NCBI RefSeq assembly: GCF_000826085.1
Contig: NZ_CCYM01000001.1
Coordinates: 1 to 64,000, forward strand
Length of the DNA stretch: 64,000 bases
Source of the DNA: Nigerium massiliense
GTDB lineage: Bacteria; Actinomycetota; Actinomycetes; Propionibacteriales; Propionibacteriaceae
Direction: 5' to 3'
In this document: positions 16,141 to 24,327 of the stretch, piece after piece
Position numbering within the stretch: the first letter of the stretch is position 1
Layout: each line of letters begins with the position of its first letter
Position numbers and translations under genes: made by a program
Notes under the pieces: generated by a model
Told to the model about the DNA's origin: nothing
Databases searched by the model: none
What the model saw: only the letters and a program-made list of their open reading frames with translations

Positions 16141-16344
16141 TCAGCGGGCCCGCTTGCCCAGCAGCTTGCGCGCGTTCTTGAGGTCCGCGCCGTCCACGGC
16201 AGCGTCGACGCTCAGCCGACGGGTGCGCTTGGTGGGCTTGTGCTCGTTGAGGTGGCGCTTGCCGGCCTTCTGTCGCATGAGCTTGCCGCTGCCGGTCACC
16301 TTGAATCGCTTCTTGGCACCGGAGTGCGTCTTCATCTTCGGCAT
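16141..16344 (-). CDS. rpmI: 50S ribosomal protein L35
   Basis: The 67-aa protein carries the L35 hallmark start [20 protein letters not shown] and the [15 protein letters not shown] segment. Length and position between infC and rplT are standard. The start is ATG at 16344, preceded by AAGGAAGAGAG on the minus strand. Confidence 0.97.
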   Translation of the reverse strand: MPKMKTHSGAKKRFKVTGSGKLMRQKAGKRHLNEHKPTKRTRRLSVDAAVDGADLKNARKLLGKRAR

Positions 16345-16403
16345 TCGCCGCTCTCTTCCTTCTTGATGCCCGGCCTGCCTCGGCAGCCGTCCGGGACGGG
16401 TTC

Positions 16404-17087
16404 TTACAGGTCGATGTCGGGGTCCATGTTGTCGGCCGGGCCCCGGCGCTTCTTCGTGGCGGACTGGGCCGCGGCGCGGGACTCCGCGAGCTCGCGCTCC
16501 TCCGCCTCGTGGTCGGCGGCGCGGGTCGCGGCGCGCGCCTCCTTGTCCGCCTTCTGCTCGGCACGGGCCTCCGCCTTCTTCCGCGTCGGCGCCAGCACCA
16601 TGAGCATGTTGCGGCCGTCCTGCTTGGGCGCGGACTCAACGAAACCGTCGTCGGAGACGTCGTCCGCGAGCTTCTTCAGCAGGTTGAAGCCGAGTTCGGG
16701 CCGGCTCTGCTCGCGGCCTCGGAACATGATGGTGATCTTCACCTTGTCCCCGGCCTTGAGGAAGCGGACGACGTGGCCCTTCTTCGTCTCGTAGTCGTGA
16801 TCGTCGATCTTGGGACGAAGCTTCATCTCTTTGATGATGGTGTTGGACTGGTTGCGTCGGCTCTCGCGGGCCTTCTGGGCGGCCTCGTACTTGAACTTGC
16901 CGTAGTCCATGAGCTTGCACACCGGCGGACGGGCCTGCGGCGCCACCTCGACGAGGTCGAGATCGGACTCGCGGGCCAGGCGCAGCGCATCATCGATGCG
17001 GACGATGCCGACCTGCTCCCCATTGGGGCCGACCAGGCGGACTTCATTCACATGGATGCGGTCGTTGATGCGCGGTTCGTTGCTGAT
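16404..17087 (-). CDS. infC: translation initiation factor IF-3, with rare ATC start codon
   Basis: IF-3 keeps ribosomal subunits apart and polices start-codon choice. The 227-aa product has the IF-3 N domain ([19 protein letters not shown]), the lysine-rich linker around [15 protein letters not shown], and the C domain ending with [10 protein letters not shown]. The C terminus continues into an actinobacteria-like charged tail of about 50 residues. The start is ATC at 17087, 5 bases after GGAGGA; no ATG, GTG or TTG fits this site. A rare AUU/AUC-type start is the known device by which IF-3 represses its own translation. An attenuator-like leader precedes it (17129-17287). Confidence 0.96.
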   Translation of the reverse strand: MSNEPRINDRIHVNEVRLVGPNGEQVGIVRIDDALRLARESDLDLVEVAPQARPPVCKLMDYGKFKYEAAQKARESRRNQSNTIIKEMKLRPKIDDHDYETKKGHVVRFLKAGDKVKITIMFRGREQSRPELGFNLLKKLADDVSDDGFVESAPKQDGRNMLMVLAPTRKKAEARAEQKADKEARAATRAADHEAEERELAESRAAAQSATKKRRGPADNMDPDIDL

Positions 17088-17128
17088 TGTTCCTCCAGTT
17101 GTCGTTGGATCGGGCGCCCGCCCCAATC

Positions 17129-17158
17129 AAAAAAGGGCCCCCACGCGCGTGGAAGCCC
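17129..17158 (-). terminator. attenuator-like intrinsic terminator in the infC leader
   Basis: On the minus strand GGGCTTCCAC and GTGGGGGCCC form a 10-bp stem (two G-U pairs) around GCGC, followed by six T. It lies between the infC promoter and its start codon, with about 40 bases left to the start. It would therefore stop transcription before infC unless antitermination or an alternative fold intervenes. Confidence 0.8.
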
Positions 17159-17287
17159 AAGCCGGCGGCACTCGCCCCGGACGAAACCGGGGGCACCGGG
17201 ACCTCTCAGCCGCGGCCGAGCAGGTGGGAGCTTGGCGTCTCCACTTGCATCGATCGCCCCCAACAGGGGACGGACCCGTCCAGTGTA
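17159..17287 (-). promoter_or_regulatory. structured infC-rpmI-rplT leader RNA with its -10 box
   Basis: The probable promoter has -10 TACACT (17282-17287) and an 18-bp spacer back to TTGGCC (17306-17311). The leader of about 190 nt contains a perfect hairpin CCCCGG/CCGGGG (17175-17192) followed by the terminator hairpin at 17129-17158. Upstream G+C-rich segments could pair alternatively. A 14-codon reading frame (17206-17250) is present but has no good ribosome-binding site. This layout is that of a transcription-attenuation leader for ribosomal-protein genes. Confidence 0.6.
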
Positions 17288-17305
17288 GCGCCGCGGGGGC
17301 GCGCA

Positions 17306-17311
17306 GGCCAA
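17306..17311 (-). promoter_or_regulatory. -35 element of the infC promoter
   Basis: The minus strand carries TTGGCC, 18 bp upstream of the TACACT -10 at 17282-17287. Together they form the only good promoter between the divergent sseB-like gene end and the infC leader. Confidence 0.5.
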
Positions 17312-17320
17312 CCGGGCGGG

Positions 17321-17854
17321 TCAGCCCGCCGATGGCCCGGGTTCGGCGTCCGGGTCGGCGGCGTTCGGGACCATCCAGCCGAACTCGCCGGCCGAGACCT
17401 CGACGAGCCGGTGGCCCTGCGCCAGCTCCGTGACCAGCGCGTGCTCGATCACCAGCGAATGCGGACCCTGCAGGTCGATCAGCACCACGCGGGAGCCGGT
17501 TTCCTCGGCGGTGGCCGCCACGTCGTCGAGCGTGCACGGAACGGGGCGAGCGTCCGGGTTCCAGTCGGTCAGCGCGTCCAGGCCAGTGAACGCGACGATG
17601 CCGCGGGAGCCGTCGGCGGCCTGCACCATGACCGCGGCCATCTCGGCCTGTCGGTCCGGGTCGGGGCCCGATCCCCCGTCGTCGCCGGTCGCGACGATCG
17701 GGAGCAGCAGCCGGGACGTGCACAGCTCAGCGACGGCGCGCAGGTAGGGCTCGTGTCCCCCCGAGTACGCCTGGGCGAGGGTCGCGCGGAGCGCAGGGTC
17801 GGGTTCCCCGCGGTCGTGGGCGAAGGAGGCGTTCGGCGAGAAGAGGGACTTCAT
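17321..17854 (-). CDS. SseB-family protein
   Basis: The 177-aa product resembles the SseB N-terminal domain proteins common in actinobacteria: a conserved early segment (PYLRAVAELCTSRLLLPIVA), an internal acidic loop (GDDGGSGPDPD) and AAVMVQAADGSRGIVAFTGLDAL. No enzymatic residues are evident, and the cellular role of the actinobacterial members is unknown. ATG at 17854 is preferred over the GTG at 17863 because a TACCGT hexamer ends exactly 7 bases before it, as in other leaderless genes here. It lies upstream of infC on the same strand, but the infC promoter separates them. Confidence 0.7.
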   Translation of the reverse strand: MKSLFSPNASFAHDRGEPDPALRATLAQAYSGGHEPYLRAVAELCTSRLLLPIVATGDDGGSGPDPDRQAEMAAVMVQAADGSRGIVAFTGLDALTDWNPDARPVPCTLDDVAATAEETGSRVVLIDLQGPHSLVIEHALVTELAQGHRLVEVSAGEFGWMVPNAADPDAEPGPSAG

Positions 17855-17861
17855 GGCGTCC

Positions 17862-17867
17862 ACGGTA
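17862..17867 (-). promoter_or_regulatory. TACCGT -10 box before the SseB-like gene
   Basis: TACCGT on the minus strand ends 7 bases before the ATG at 17854, the leaderless spacing seen repeatedly in this window. It decides the start codon for that gene. Confidence 0.5.
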
Positions 17868-17937
17868 GCGACCGATCACCGGACGCCGACGCGCGTCGGT
17901 GGTGACGCCGGGGCTGACCGCGTGGAACGCTGGGGGC

Positions 17938-18441
17938 GTGCTCAACTACCTCTTGATCGTCTGCGCCGGACTCAGCGCGCTCGGCCTCATCATCACCGTC
18001 CTGTGCTGGCCGCGCGCCCGCTGGCGCACCGTCATCGCCTGGCTGGGCCTCTCGCTGCTGCCGATCGCGCTGTACCTGGCGGGGCTGGCGCCGCTCCTGA
18101 TCGACGCCTGGAACGTCCTCGTGGAATGGAGCCGCCAGCTGCCGTCCATGCCGGTGCAGATGGTGGGGGCGGCCCTCGGCGGCCTCGGCATCCTGCTGAT
18201 CGTGATCAGCCGTTTCCTGCCCAGGCGGCCTCGCCGCCCGCGCGTGGAGCAGACGGAGCAGCCGCAGGAACTCACGCGGCGGCGTCCGGTTTACGACGAC
18301 CCGGCGCAGCAGGGCCGGACGAGGTCGTACACCGGCGGATCGACCTCCTCGGCGAACGGCCGAACCGCGTCGACGTCCGGCGGCGCCAGCGCCGAGGACG
18401 CCGAAGTGGCCGACATCCTCAAACGCCGCGGCATCGAGTGA
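17938..18441 (+). CDS. small integral membrane protein of unknown function
   Basis: I do not recognise a family. The 167-aa product begins with three hydrophobic segments (about 3-20, 33-52 and 72-92) separated by short basic loops. It then has a Pro/Arg-rich cytoplasmic-type stretch (RFLPRRPRRPR) and a polar, Ser/Gly-rich C-terminal half, ending in a small helical motif (AEVADILKRRGIE). That terminal SHOCT-like motif is found at the ends of many actinobacterial membrane proteins. GTG at 17938 follows GGGGG. It is divergent from the sseB-like gene. Confidence 0.7.
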   Translation: MLNYLLIVCAGLSALGLIITVLCWPRARWRTVIAWLGLSLLPIALYLAGLAPLLIDAWNVLVEWSRQLPSMPVQMVGAALGGLGILLIVISRFLPRRPRRPRVEQTEQPQELTRRRPVYDDPAQQGRTRSYTGGSTSSANGRTASTSGGASAEDAEVADILKRRGIE

Positions 18442-18583
18442 GCACGACTCGTCGCCCCACCGTGGTGGCGACGCGCCTCCCAGCGCCCTCGAACTCGGGC
18501 ATCTGATCGACGCGGAGCGACGCAGACGCCCGCGCTGAACCCCCGCGAGATCGGCGTCGGGCAGCCCTGATCCTGGCTCGTCG

Positions 18584-19042
18584 TCAGCGCCCGCCGCCGA
18601 ACGACCGCTGGGCCTCGCGGAGCGCGGCGACGATCGCGTCGGCGCGTGCTCCGTCGGTGCGCATGACCCCCATCAGGGCGAGCCTGCCGGCGGGGTCGTC
18701 CAGCTGAACGAAGGCCCACGGGTCGCCGGGTGCGAAGCGGAAGCCGAGGACGTCCGACCACGGACGGTGGTGGGTGCGCAGGCCGTTGCGGAAGTGCAGT
18801 CCGGACGCGTCGGCCCGGACGTAGCTGAGGCCGACCGTCCACAGGAACGCCAGGATGAACGCGAGGAAGAGCACCAACGTCCCCACCTGGAGCTCGGTGA
18901 ACAGGTCCCGGATGTGTTGGGGGAGGGAGAACCAGCCCAGCAGGGAGCCGCCGACCAGGACGATGGTCCACGCCACGCAGTTGACGAGCACGACGCGGGG
19001 ACGGCCGACGACCGCTCCGTCCGCGGTGCGGATGTCGAACAT
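18584..19042 (-). CDS. PH-domain membrane protein next to hisG
   Basis: The 152-aa product has two hydrophobic segments (about 18-38 and 48-70), then a bacterial PH-like domain (VRADASGLHFRNGLRTHHRPWSDV...FAPGDPWAFVQL). Proteins of this type are commonly encoded just after hisG in actinobacteria, but their function is unknown. The ATG at 19042 overlaps the hisG stop (TGATG), so it is translationally coupled to hisG. The N-terminal membrane part plus PH-like domain suggests a membrane-associated role rather than a histidine enzyme. Confidence 0.75.
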   Translation of the reverse strand: MFDIRTADGAVVGRPRVVLVNCVAWTIVLVGGSLLGWFSLPQHIRDLFTELQVGTLVLFLAFILAFLWTVGLSYVRADASGLHFRNGLRTHHRPWSDVLGFRFAPGDPWAFVQLDDPAGRLALMGVMRTDGARADAIVAALREAQRSFGGGR

Positions 19043-19935
19043 CAGCTCAGCCGACAGGCGGCGATGTCGGTGACGAGGATGCCTTCGGCGCCGACCTCCC
19101 ACAGGTCGTCCATGATGACCGCGGCGTCCTTCGCCGGGATCATGGCCTGCACCGCCAGCCACCCGTCCCGGGCCAGCGGAGAGATCGTCGGGGAGTCGAT
19201 GCCGGGCGTGATGCGGCAGGCGGCGTCGAGCTTGGCCGACTCCACGTTGTAGGCGATCATCCGGTAGCTGCGCGCCGTCATGACGCCCGAGATGCGCCGC
19301 TGCAGACGGGCCAGCCCGGGCGGTTCGGGGGCGCCCGCAGGCTGGATGAGGATGGCCTCGGATTCGAGGATCGGCGGGCCGAAGACGTCCAGCCCGGCGC
19401 GGCGCAGCGTGCTGCCGGTCTCGACCACGTCCGCGATGGCGTCGGCGACCCCGAGACGGACGGCGCTCTCGACCGCGCCGTCCAGGTGGATGAGGCGAGC
19501 GGTGATGCCGCGCTGGACCAAGAAGCGCTCCAGCAGGCCCGGGAAGGACGTCGCCAGCCGGCAGCCCTCCAGGTCGTCGAGCTTCCAATCGGACCCGCCG
19601 GGGGCCGCGAAGCGGAACTTCGTGCCGCCGAAACCGAGCGGCATGATCTCGGTGGCCTTGGCGCCGGAGTCGAGCAGCAGGTCGCGTCCCGTGACACCCA
19701 GGTCGAGCGTGCGCTCCCCCACGTAGACCGCGATGTCGCGCGGGCGAAGATAGTAGAACTCGACGCCGTTGGTCTCGTCGACGAGGACGAGGTCCTTGGT
19801 GTCGGTGCGCTGCTTGTAGCCGGCCTCACGCAGCATCGACGACGTCGACTCCGCCAAGGAGCCCTTGTTGGGCAGCGCGATCTTCAGGAGTGCGGGTTCG
19901 GGGGTCACGACCCCGACTCTACCGGGGGCGCTCAC
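19042..19935 (-). CDS. hisG: ATP phosphoribosyltransferase (long form)
   Basis: HisG catalyses the first step of histidine synthesis, joining ATP to PRPP. At 297 aa this is the long form, with the catalytic domains ([15 protein letters not shown] near the start; PRPP-loop region [17 protein letters not shown]) plus a C-terminal ACT-like regulatory domain (about 225-297). It is therefore likely to be inhibited by histidine without HisZ. The GTG start at 19935 overlaps the hisE stop (GTGA). Confidence 0.96.
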   Translation of the reverse strand: MSAPGRVGVVTPEPALLKIALPNKGSLAESTSSMLREAGYKQRTDTKDLVLVDETNGVEFYYLRPRDIAVYVGERTLDLGVTGRDLLLDSGAKATEIMPLGFGGTKFRFAAPGGSDWKLDDLEGCRLATSFPGLLERFLVQRGITARLIHLDGAVESAVRLGVADAIADVVETGSTLRRAGLDVFGPPILESEAILIQPAGAPEPPGLARLQRRISGVMTARSYRMIAYNVESAKLDAACRITPGIDSPTISPLARDGWLAVQAMIPAKDAAVIMDDLWEVGAEGILVTDIAACRLS

Positions 19936-20195
19936 AGGTAGCGGTACACGTCCTCGAGCGTGAGACCTTTGGCGATCATCATCACCTGGACGTGATACAG
20001 CAGCTGCGACATCTCCTCGGCCGCCTCGGCGTCGGACTGGAACTCCGCCGCCATCCAGACCTCCGCGGCCTCCTCGACGATCTTCTTGCCGATGGCGTGG
20101 ACGCCCGCGTCGAGTTCGCGCACGGTGCCCGACCCCTCCGGCCGCGTCCGCGCCTTGTCGGTCAGCTCGCTGAACAGCTCTTCGAAGGTCTTCAC
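19932..20195 (-). CDS. hisE: phosphoribosyl-ATP pyrophosphatase
   Basis: HisE removes pyrophosphate from phosphoribosyl-ATP, the second step of histidine synthesis. The 87-aa all-helical product has the MazG-like metal-binding signature ([29 protein letters not shown]) and the standard size. The GTG start at 20195 has TAGGCT 8 bases upstream. It leads a hisE-hisG-PH transcription unit; the rest of the his pathway is elsewhere. Confidence 0.96.
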   Translation of the reverse strand: MKTFEELFSELTDKARTRPEGSGTVRELDAGVHAIGKKIVEEAAEVWMAAEFQSDAEAAEEMSQLLYHVQVMMIAKGLTLEDVYRYL

Positions 20196-20203
20196 GGGTG
20201 AGC

Positions 20204-20209
20204 AGCCTA
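20204..20209 (-). promoter_or_regulatory. TAGGCT -10 box before hisE
   Basis: TAGGCT on the minus strand ends 8 bases before the hisE GTG start. It suggests a leaderless or near-leaderless hisE-hisG transcript starting independently of mshC. Confidence 0.45.
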
Positions 20210-20240
20210 GCCGCCGACCTGCCGCGGCCCCGTCACGACC

Positions 20241-20321
20241 GCGGCCCGGTACAGCCCCGGCCCGGTAAGGCCTCAGCCTGGTACAGCCCCGGCCCGTTAC
20301 CGCCCGAGCCCGGTCACAGCC
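20241..20321. repeat. 16-bp imperfect tandem repeat, about five copies
   Basis: Successive 16-base units start at 20241, 20257, 20273, 20289 and 20305, for example GCGGCCCGGTACAGCC, CCGGCCCGGTAAGGCC and TCAGCCTGGTACAGCC. The array fills the mshC-hisE gap and its last unit runs over the mshC stop codon (20314-20316). Confidence 0.85.
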
Positions 20322-21546
20322 GCACGCCGAGCAGGGCGTCCACCGCTCGGGCGTAGGACGCGGCGTTCTCGGCGGCGCCCTCGTGACCGGAGGCCGAGGC
20401 GACCCAGGCGTCCACCGCGGCCAAGGCGGCCGGGGCGTCCAGATCGTTGGCCAACGCAGCGCGGACCGCGTCGATCATCGGTTGGGCCGGTGGCGTCGCG
20501 GCGCCCAGGACGACGCGCCAGCGGGCGAGGCGGTCGCGGGCGGCGGCGAGGTCGGCGTCCGTCCACTCCCAGTCGTCGCGGTAGTGGTGGGCCAGCAGCG
20601 CGAGCCGGATGGCCATCGGGTCCTCGCCGGCCTTGCGCAACTGCGACACCAGCACCAGGTTGCCCTTGGACTTGCTCATCTTCTCGCCCTCGTAGCCGAC
20701 CATGCCGGCGTGCACGTACGCGCGGGCGAAGGGCTCGCCCGTGGCTGCCGTCCCCTCGGCTGCGCACATCTCGTGGTGGGGGAAGATCAGGTCGGAGCCG
20801 CCCGCCTGAACGTCGAAGTTCTCGCCCAGGTACTCCAGGGCGATGGCGGTGCACTCGATGTGCCAGCCGGGGCGTCCCTGACCGAGGGTGGACGGCCAGC
20901 TCGGCTCGCCCGGACGCTCAAGGAGCCATACGAGGCAGTCGAGCGGGTCGCGCTTCCCGGGGCGCTCGGGGTCGCCACCGCGCTCCCCGAAGATCCGCAG
21001 CGCCGCCTCGACGTCGAGGTGGGACTCGGTGAGGAAACCGGGGGCCTGTGAGGTGGCGAAGTACCAGTCGGGGTGGTCGGCGTCGTCCACCTGGTAGATC
21101 AGACCGGTCGACTTCAGGCGCTCGATCAGGGCGACGACCAGGTCGATCGATTCCACCGCCCCCACGTAATGCGCCGGCGGCAGGATGTTCAGGGCGACCA
21201 TGTCGGTGCGGAACAGCTCCACCTGCTCGTCGGCGAGGTCCTCCCATTCGACGCCGGTCTGCGTCGCCCGCTCGAGCAGGGGGTCGTCCACGTCGGTGAC
21301 GTTTTGGGTGTAGGTGACGTCGAGCCCGGCGTCGAGCCATGCCCGTTGCAGGAGGTCGAAGGCCAGGTAGGTGTTGGCGTGGCCGAGGTGGGTCGCGTCG
21401 TAGGGCGTGATGCCGCAGACGTACAGTCGGGCGCTGCCCTCGACGGGGCCCGACTCGACGAGCGCGCCGGTGGCGGTGTCGTGCACCCGCGGACGTCCAC
21501 CCCGGGTTTCCAGGGTCGGGACGGCGGGACGTGGCCAGGCCTTCAT
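20314..21546 (-). CDS. mshC: L-cysteine:1D-myo-inositol 2-amino-2-deoxy-alpha-D-glucopyranoside ligase
   Basis: MshC adds cysteine to GlcN-Ins in the penultimate step of mycothiol synthesis, using ATP. The 410-aa class I synthetase fold has the zinc and adenylation region [17 protein letters not shown] (about 44-60, HIGH motif HLGH) and the KMSKS loop ([15 protein letters not shown]). The short C terminus and the [13 protein letters not shown] segment separate MshC from true CysRS, which has a longer anticodon domain. ATG at 21546 has GAGGAGA upstream. Its presence marks the organism as a mycothiol-producing actinobacterium. Confidence 0.93.
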   Translation of the reverse strand: MKAWPRPAVPTLETRGGRPRVHDTATGALVESGPVEGSARLYVCGITPYDATHLGHANTYLAFDLLQRAWLDAGLDVTYTQNVTDVDDPLLERATQTGVEWEDLADEQVELFRTDMVALNILPPAHYVGAVESIDLVVALIERLKSTGLIYQVDDADHPDWYFATSQAPGFLTESHLDVEAALRIFGERGGDPERPGKRDPLDCLVWLLERPGEPSWPSTLGQGRPGWHIECTAIALEYLGENFDVQAGGSDLIFPHHEMCAAEGTAATGEPFARAYVHAGMVGYEGEKMSKSKGNLVLVSQLRKAGEDPMAIRLALLAHHYRDDWEWTDADLAAARDRLARWRVVLGAATPPAQPMIDAVRAALANDLDAPAALAAVDAWVASASGHEGAAENAASYARAVDALLGVRL

Positions 21547-21733
21547 GGGTCTCCTCGCGGGTCGGGACGCGGCGGCCGCTCGGTCGCCGCCGTCAGCCTA
21601 GTCGCCGAGCCCGGCGCCGTTCCGGCCGTGGACGTCCGCCTCCCCGACCGACCTTGGTGCCGGGGCTATTCTTGCGCGCGGACGTGGCGGCCCCGACGCG
21701 ACGCGGAACACGGAAAGTTGGGCGGTTCAATTG

Positions 21734-22576
21734 ATGGAGTGGTGGCAGTCGATCCTGCTGGGAATCGTCGAGGGGGTCACCGAGTTCCTGCCGATCTCGA
21801 GCACCGGCCACCTCACTCTCGTCGAGAAGCTCATGGGCTTCCACATCGACGACCCGAGCGTCACCGCCTACACGGCGGTGATCCAGGTGGGCGCGATGAT
21901 CGCCTCGATCGTGTACTTCTGGAAAGACATCGTGCGCATCGTGGTCGCGTGGTTCGGCGGCCTGCGCAGCGCCGAGGGACGCAAGAACCCCGACTACCAG
22001 CTGGGCTGGGCGGTCATCGTCGGCTTCGCCGTCACAGCAGTCATCGCCCTGCTGCTCAAGGACTTCATCACCGGGCCGCTCCGCAGTCTGTGGTTCATCG
22101 CCGGCGCGCTGATCGGCTGGTCGGTCGTCATGTTCCTCGGCGACCGCCTCGGCAAGCAGCAGCGCGGCGAGCAGTCCATCACCTGGAAGGATGGCCTGCT
22201 GCTCGGCCTCATCCAGTGCTTCTCGCTCATCCCGGGCGTCTCTCGCTCCGGCGCGACGATCTCCGGCGGTCTGCTGATGGGCATCGACCGCGTCACCGCG
22301 ACGCGGATGAGCTTCTTCCTCGGCATCCCGACCCTCGTGGCCGCCGGTGGCTACCAGGCGATCAGCGAGGCGTCCGCGATCGCGGGCCGGGGCGGCGTCG
22401 GCTGGGGCGCGACGCTCGTCGGCACCCTCGTCTCGTTCGTCGTTGCTTACGCCTCCATCGCGTGGCTGCTGCGCTATGTGCAGAGCAACGACTTCCGCTG
22501 GTTCGTGGTCTACCGCGTCCTGCTCGGCCTGGTCATCCTCGGCCTGCTGGTCGGCGGTGTGGTCACCGCGTCCTGA
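21734..22576 (+). CDS. uppP: undecaprenyl-diphosphate phosphatase
   Basis: UppP (BacA) recycles the lipid carrier for cell-wall synthesis by dephosphorylating undecaprenyl diphosphate at the membrane. The 280-aa polytopic product has the two family motifs: EGVTEFLPISSTGH (13-26) and the PGVSRSGAT segment (about 170-178). About seven or eight hydrophobic segments follow the usual pattern. ATG at 21734 is preferred to an adjacent TTG. It is divergent from mshC; a weak TATTCT lies about 65 bp upstream. Overproduction of this family gives bacitracin resistance. Confidence 0.95.
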   Translation: MEWWQSILLGIVEGVTEFLPISSTGHLTLVEKLMGFHIDDPSVTAYTAVIQVGAMIASIVYFWKDIVRIVVAWFGGLRSAEGRKNPDYQLGWAVIVGFAVTAVIALLLKDFITGPLRSLWFIAGALIGWSVVMFLGDRLGKQQRGEQSITWKDGLLLGLIQCFSLIPGVSRSGATISGGLLMGIDRVTATRMSFFLGIPTLVAAGGYQAISEASAIAGRGGVGWGATLVGTLVSFVVAYASIAWLLRYVQSNDFRWFVVYRVLLGLVILGLLVGGVVTAS

Positions 22577-22643
22577 TCCGCCGCTAGGGTGACGACACGG
22601 CCGCCGGTTCCGCGCGGCCCCGCTCGGCACAGGAGGTAGCGCG

Positions 22644-23624
22644 ATGCAGCGGCGCAGGGTGGGAGGCAGCGGCCTCCACGTCGGCCGGCTCGGCCTGGGC
22701 ACCATGACGTGGGGCCGTGACACCAAGATGGACGACGCCAGGCCCCTGCTCTCCGCCTTCGTCGCGGCCGGCGGCAGCCTGGTCGACACCGCCGCCGCGT
22801 ACGGCAACGGCGAGGCCGAACGGATGATCGGCAAACTCATCCGCACCGAGGTGCGCCGCGACGACCTCGTCCTCGCCACCAAGGGTGGCTTCGGACTGCG
22901 GGACGGACGCCGGATCGTCGACACGTCCGCCCGCGCCATGCTCGAGGATCTGCGCGGCTCGCTGCGGCGGCTCGGCACCGACCACATCGACCTGTGGCAG
23001 GTGCACGCCTGGGGAGACGCGCCCTTGGCGGAGACGCTCGCCGCCATCGATCAAGCCGTCACGGCCGGCGACGTGCGCTACGCGGGGCTGTCGAACTTCG
23101 TCGGCTGGCAGACCGCCAACGCCGTGACCTGGCAGAGAGCCTTCCCCGGACGCGCGCCCCTGGTCAGCGCCCAGGTGGAGTACTCGCTGCTCGCCCGCCG
23201 CGCCGAGGTGGAGGTGCTGCCCTGCCTGCGGCACTTCGACGTCGGCTTCTTCCCGTGGTCGCCGATGGGACGCGGCGTCCTCACCGGCAAGTACCGCACC
23301 GGCATCCCGCGCGGCTCCCGCGGCGCGACCGAGCACTTCGGCTGGTACGTCGAGCCCTACCTCGAGCAGCGATCGCGCGCGGTCGTCGAGGGGGTCGCCA
23401 AGGCTGCCGACGGCCTGGGGATGACGCCGCTCCAGGTCGCGCTGCTCTGGGTCCGGGACGCCCCGGGCGTGACCGCTCCCCTCCTCGGCGCGCGGACGAA
23501 GGCGCAACTGGACGAGTACCTGGCGTGCGAGGAGATGACCCTGCCCGATCAGATCGCCCAGGCCCTGGACGATATCTCCGGCGGACCGAATGCCGGCCGT
23601 TCCGAGGAGTCGGTCGGCGGGTGA
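22644..23624 (+). CDS. aldo/keto reductase
   Basis: The 326-aa NAD(P)H-dependent TIM-barrel reductase has the catalytic Asp and Tyr in VDTAAAYGNGEAE (about 46-58), the Lys in LATKGGFG (about 77-84), and the cofactor-binding C-terminal region (PLLGARTKAQLDE). It resembles the group annotated as pyridoxal-type or general stress aldo/keto reductases; the substrate cannot be told. ATG at 22644 has a strong AGGAGGT site 7 bases upstream. It lies 67 bp after uppP on the same strand, an arrangement often conserved in actinobacteria. Confidence 0.88.
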   Translation: MQRRRVGGSGLHVGRLGLGTMTWGRDTKMDDARPLLSAFVAAGGSLVDTAAAYGNGEAERMIGKLIRTEVRRDDLVLATKGGFGLRDGRRIVDTSARAMLEDLRGSLRRLGTDHIDLWQVHAWGDAPLAETLAAIDQAVTAGDVRYAGLSNFVGWQTANAVTWQRAFPGRAPLVSAQVEYSLLARRAEVEVLPCLRHFDVGFFPWSPMGRGVLTGKYRTGIPRGSRGATEHFGWYVEPYLEQRSRAVVEGVAKAADGLGMTPLQVALLWVRDAPGVTAPLLGARTKAQLDEYLACEEMTLPDQIAQALDDISGGPNAGRSEESVGG

Positions 23625-23679
23625 CGCCTCGGCCGCCGGCTTCGGCTTGTCGTCAGCCGCGCCCACGCCGGGTCTCGTT

Positions 23680-23709
23680 TCGACAGGCTCGGCGGCCGGT
23701 TGCTATAGT
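23680..23709 (+). promoter_or_regulatory. promoter of tRNA-Leu
   Basis: TCGACA (23680-23685) and TATAGT (23704-23709) are separated by 18 bp. The tRNA 5' end is 34 bases further on. Confidence 0.6.
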
Positions 23710-23743
23710 TGCGGGGTTGCCGCAGGGCGGTGACAGACACCCT

Positions 23744-23829
23744 GTCCGGGTGGCGGAATAGGTAGACGCGCTAGCTTGAGGTGCTAGTGCCCGTTATAGG
23801 GCGTGGAGGTTCAAGTCCTCTCTCGGACA
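23744..23829 (+). tRNA. tRNA-Leu (anticodon GAG)
   Basis: An 86-nt class II tRNA. The acceptor stem is GTCCGGG/CTCGGAC with discriminator A at 23829. The anticodon stem is CTAGC/GCTAG around loop TTGAGGT (anticodon GAG, reading CUC and CUU). A long variable arm (TGCCCGTTATAGGGCGT) and the T-arm GAGGTTCAAGTCCTC follow. The 3' CCA is not encoded (ACCG follows), so CCA addition is needed. Confidence 0.95.
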
Positions 23830-23839
23830 CCGAGACAGA

Positions 23840-23867
23840 CCCCGTTGCCGATCGGCACGGGGTTTTT
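23840..23867 (+). terminator. intrinsic terminator after tRNA-Leu
   Basis: A perfect stem CCCCG-TGCC / GGCA-CGGGG around GATC, with a single T bulge, is followed by TTTTT. It starts 11 bases after the tRNA. Confidence 0.9.
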
Positions 23868-23910
23868 CCTTGTCCCGACCCGCGCAGCCTTGCCGACGCC
23901 GGGTCCCAGC

Positions 23911-24162
23911 TCACTCCGACTCGATCTCCACGTCGTGCCTGCGCGCCGCCTTCTTGATCCGCTCCTTGATGCGGTCGACCTCGGTCTTGTTGTACTTGGC
24001 GGCGTTGGCGTCCTTGTTGATGTAGCTCCAGGCCGCCCGGACGTGCGCCGCGCTGTCGATCGGGTACTTGTTGTTCACCGGGTCGGCGAACTCGACGTCG
24101 CCGTACTTGCGTTCGCCTTCGTCCGGGTTCACGTCGTCGCGGTGGTGGATCTGCTTGCTCAT
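23911..24162 (-). CDS. small conserved protein, DUF6582-like
   Basis: The 83-aa charged product (MSKQIHHRDDVNPDEGERKYG... AAKYNKTEVDRIKERIKKAA) matches my recollection of a small family (DUF6582) found in actinobacteria and on phages and plasmids. No function is known. It lacks cysteines and membrane segments and ends in a basic helix. ATG at 24162 has GAGGAGG 8 bases upstream. It is alone on its strand beside tRNA-Leu, with divergent unknown genes next door, an accessory-type context. Confidence 0.6.
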   Translation of the reverse strand: MSKQIHHRDDVNPDEGERKYGDVEFADPVNNKYPIDSAAHVRAAWSYINKDANAAKYNKTEVDRIKERIKKAARRHDVEIESE

Positions 24163-24327
24163 GTCGGACCTCCTCGTCGCCACGAAAACTAATCGCGCAC
24201 CACCGTACGCCCGCAAGCCTCGGCGCTCCGCGTCCCTCGGTGATCCCGTCATCGTTATCATATTGATCAGTCGCTATGAATCTCAGGACTTCCAGAACCG
24301 GGAGTTCTCCAGGCCGAGGATCACATC

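Noticed and set aside
17206..17250. A 14-codon leader peptide (MQVETPSSHLLGRG) in the infC leader
   Set aside because: It has no convincing ribosome-binding site and no run of regulatory codons. It is mentioned in the leader entry but not called a gene.
23744..23867. Attachment site at tRNA-Leu with an integrated element
   Set aside because: The neighbouring patch looks accessory, but I found no second copy of the tRNA 3' end and no integrase within the window.
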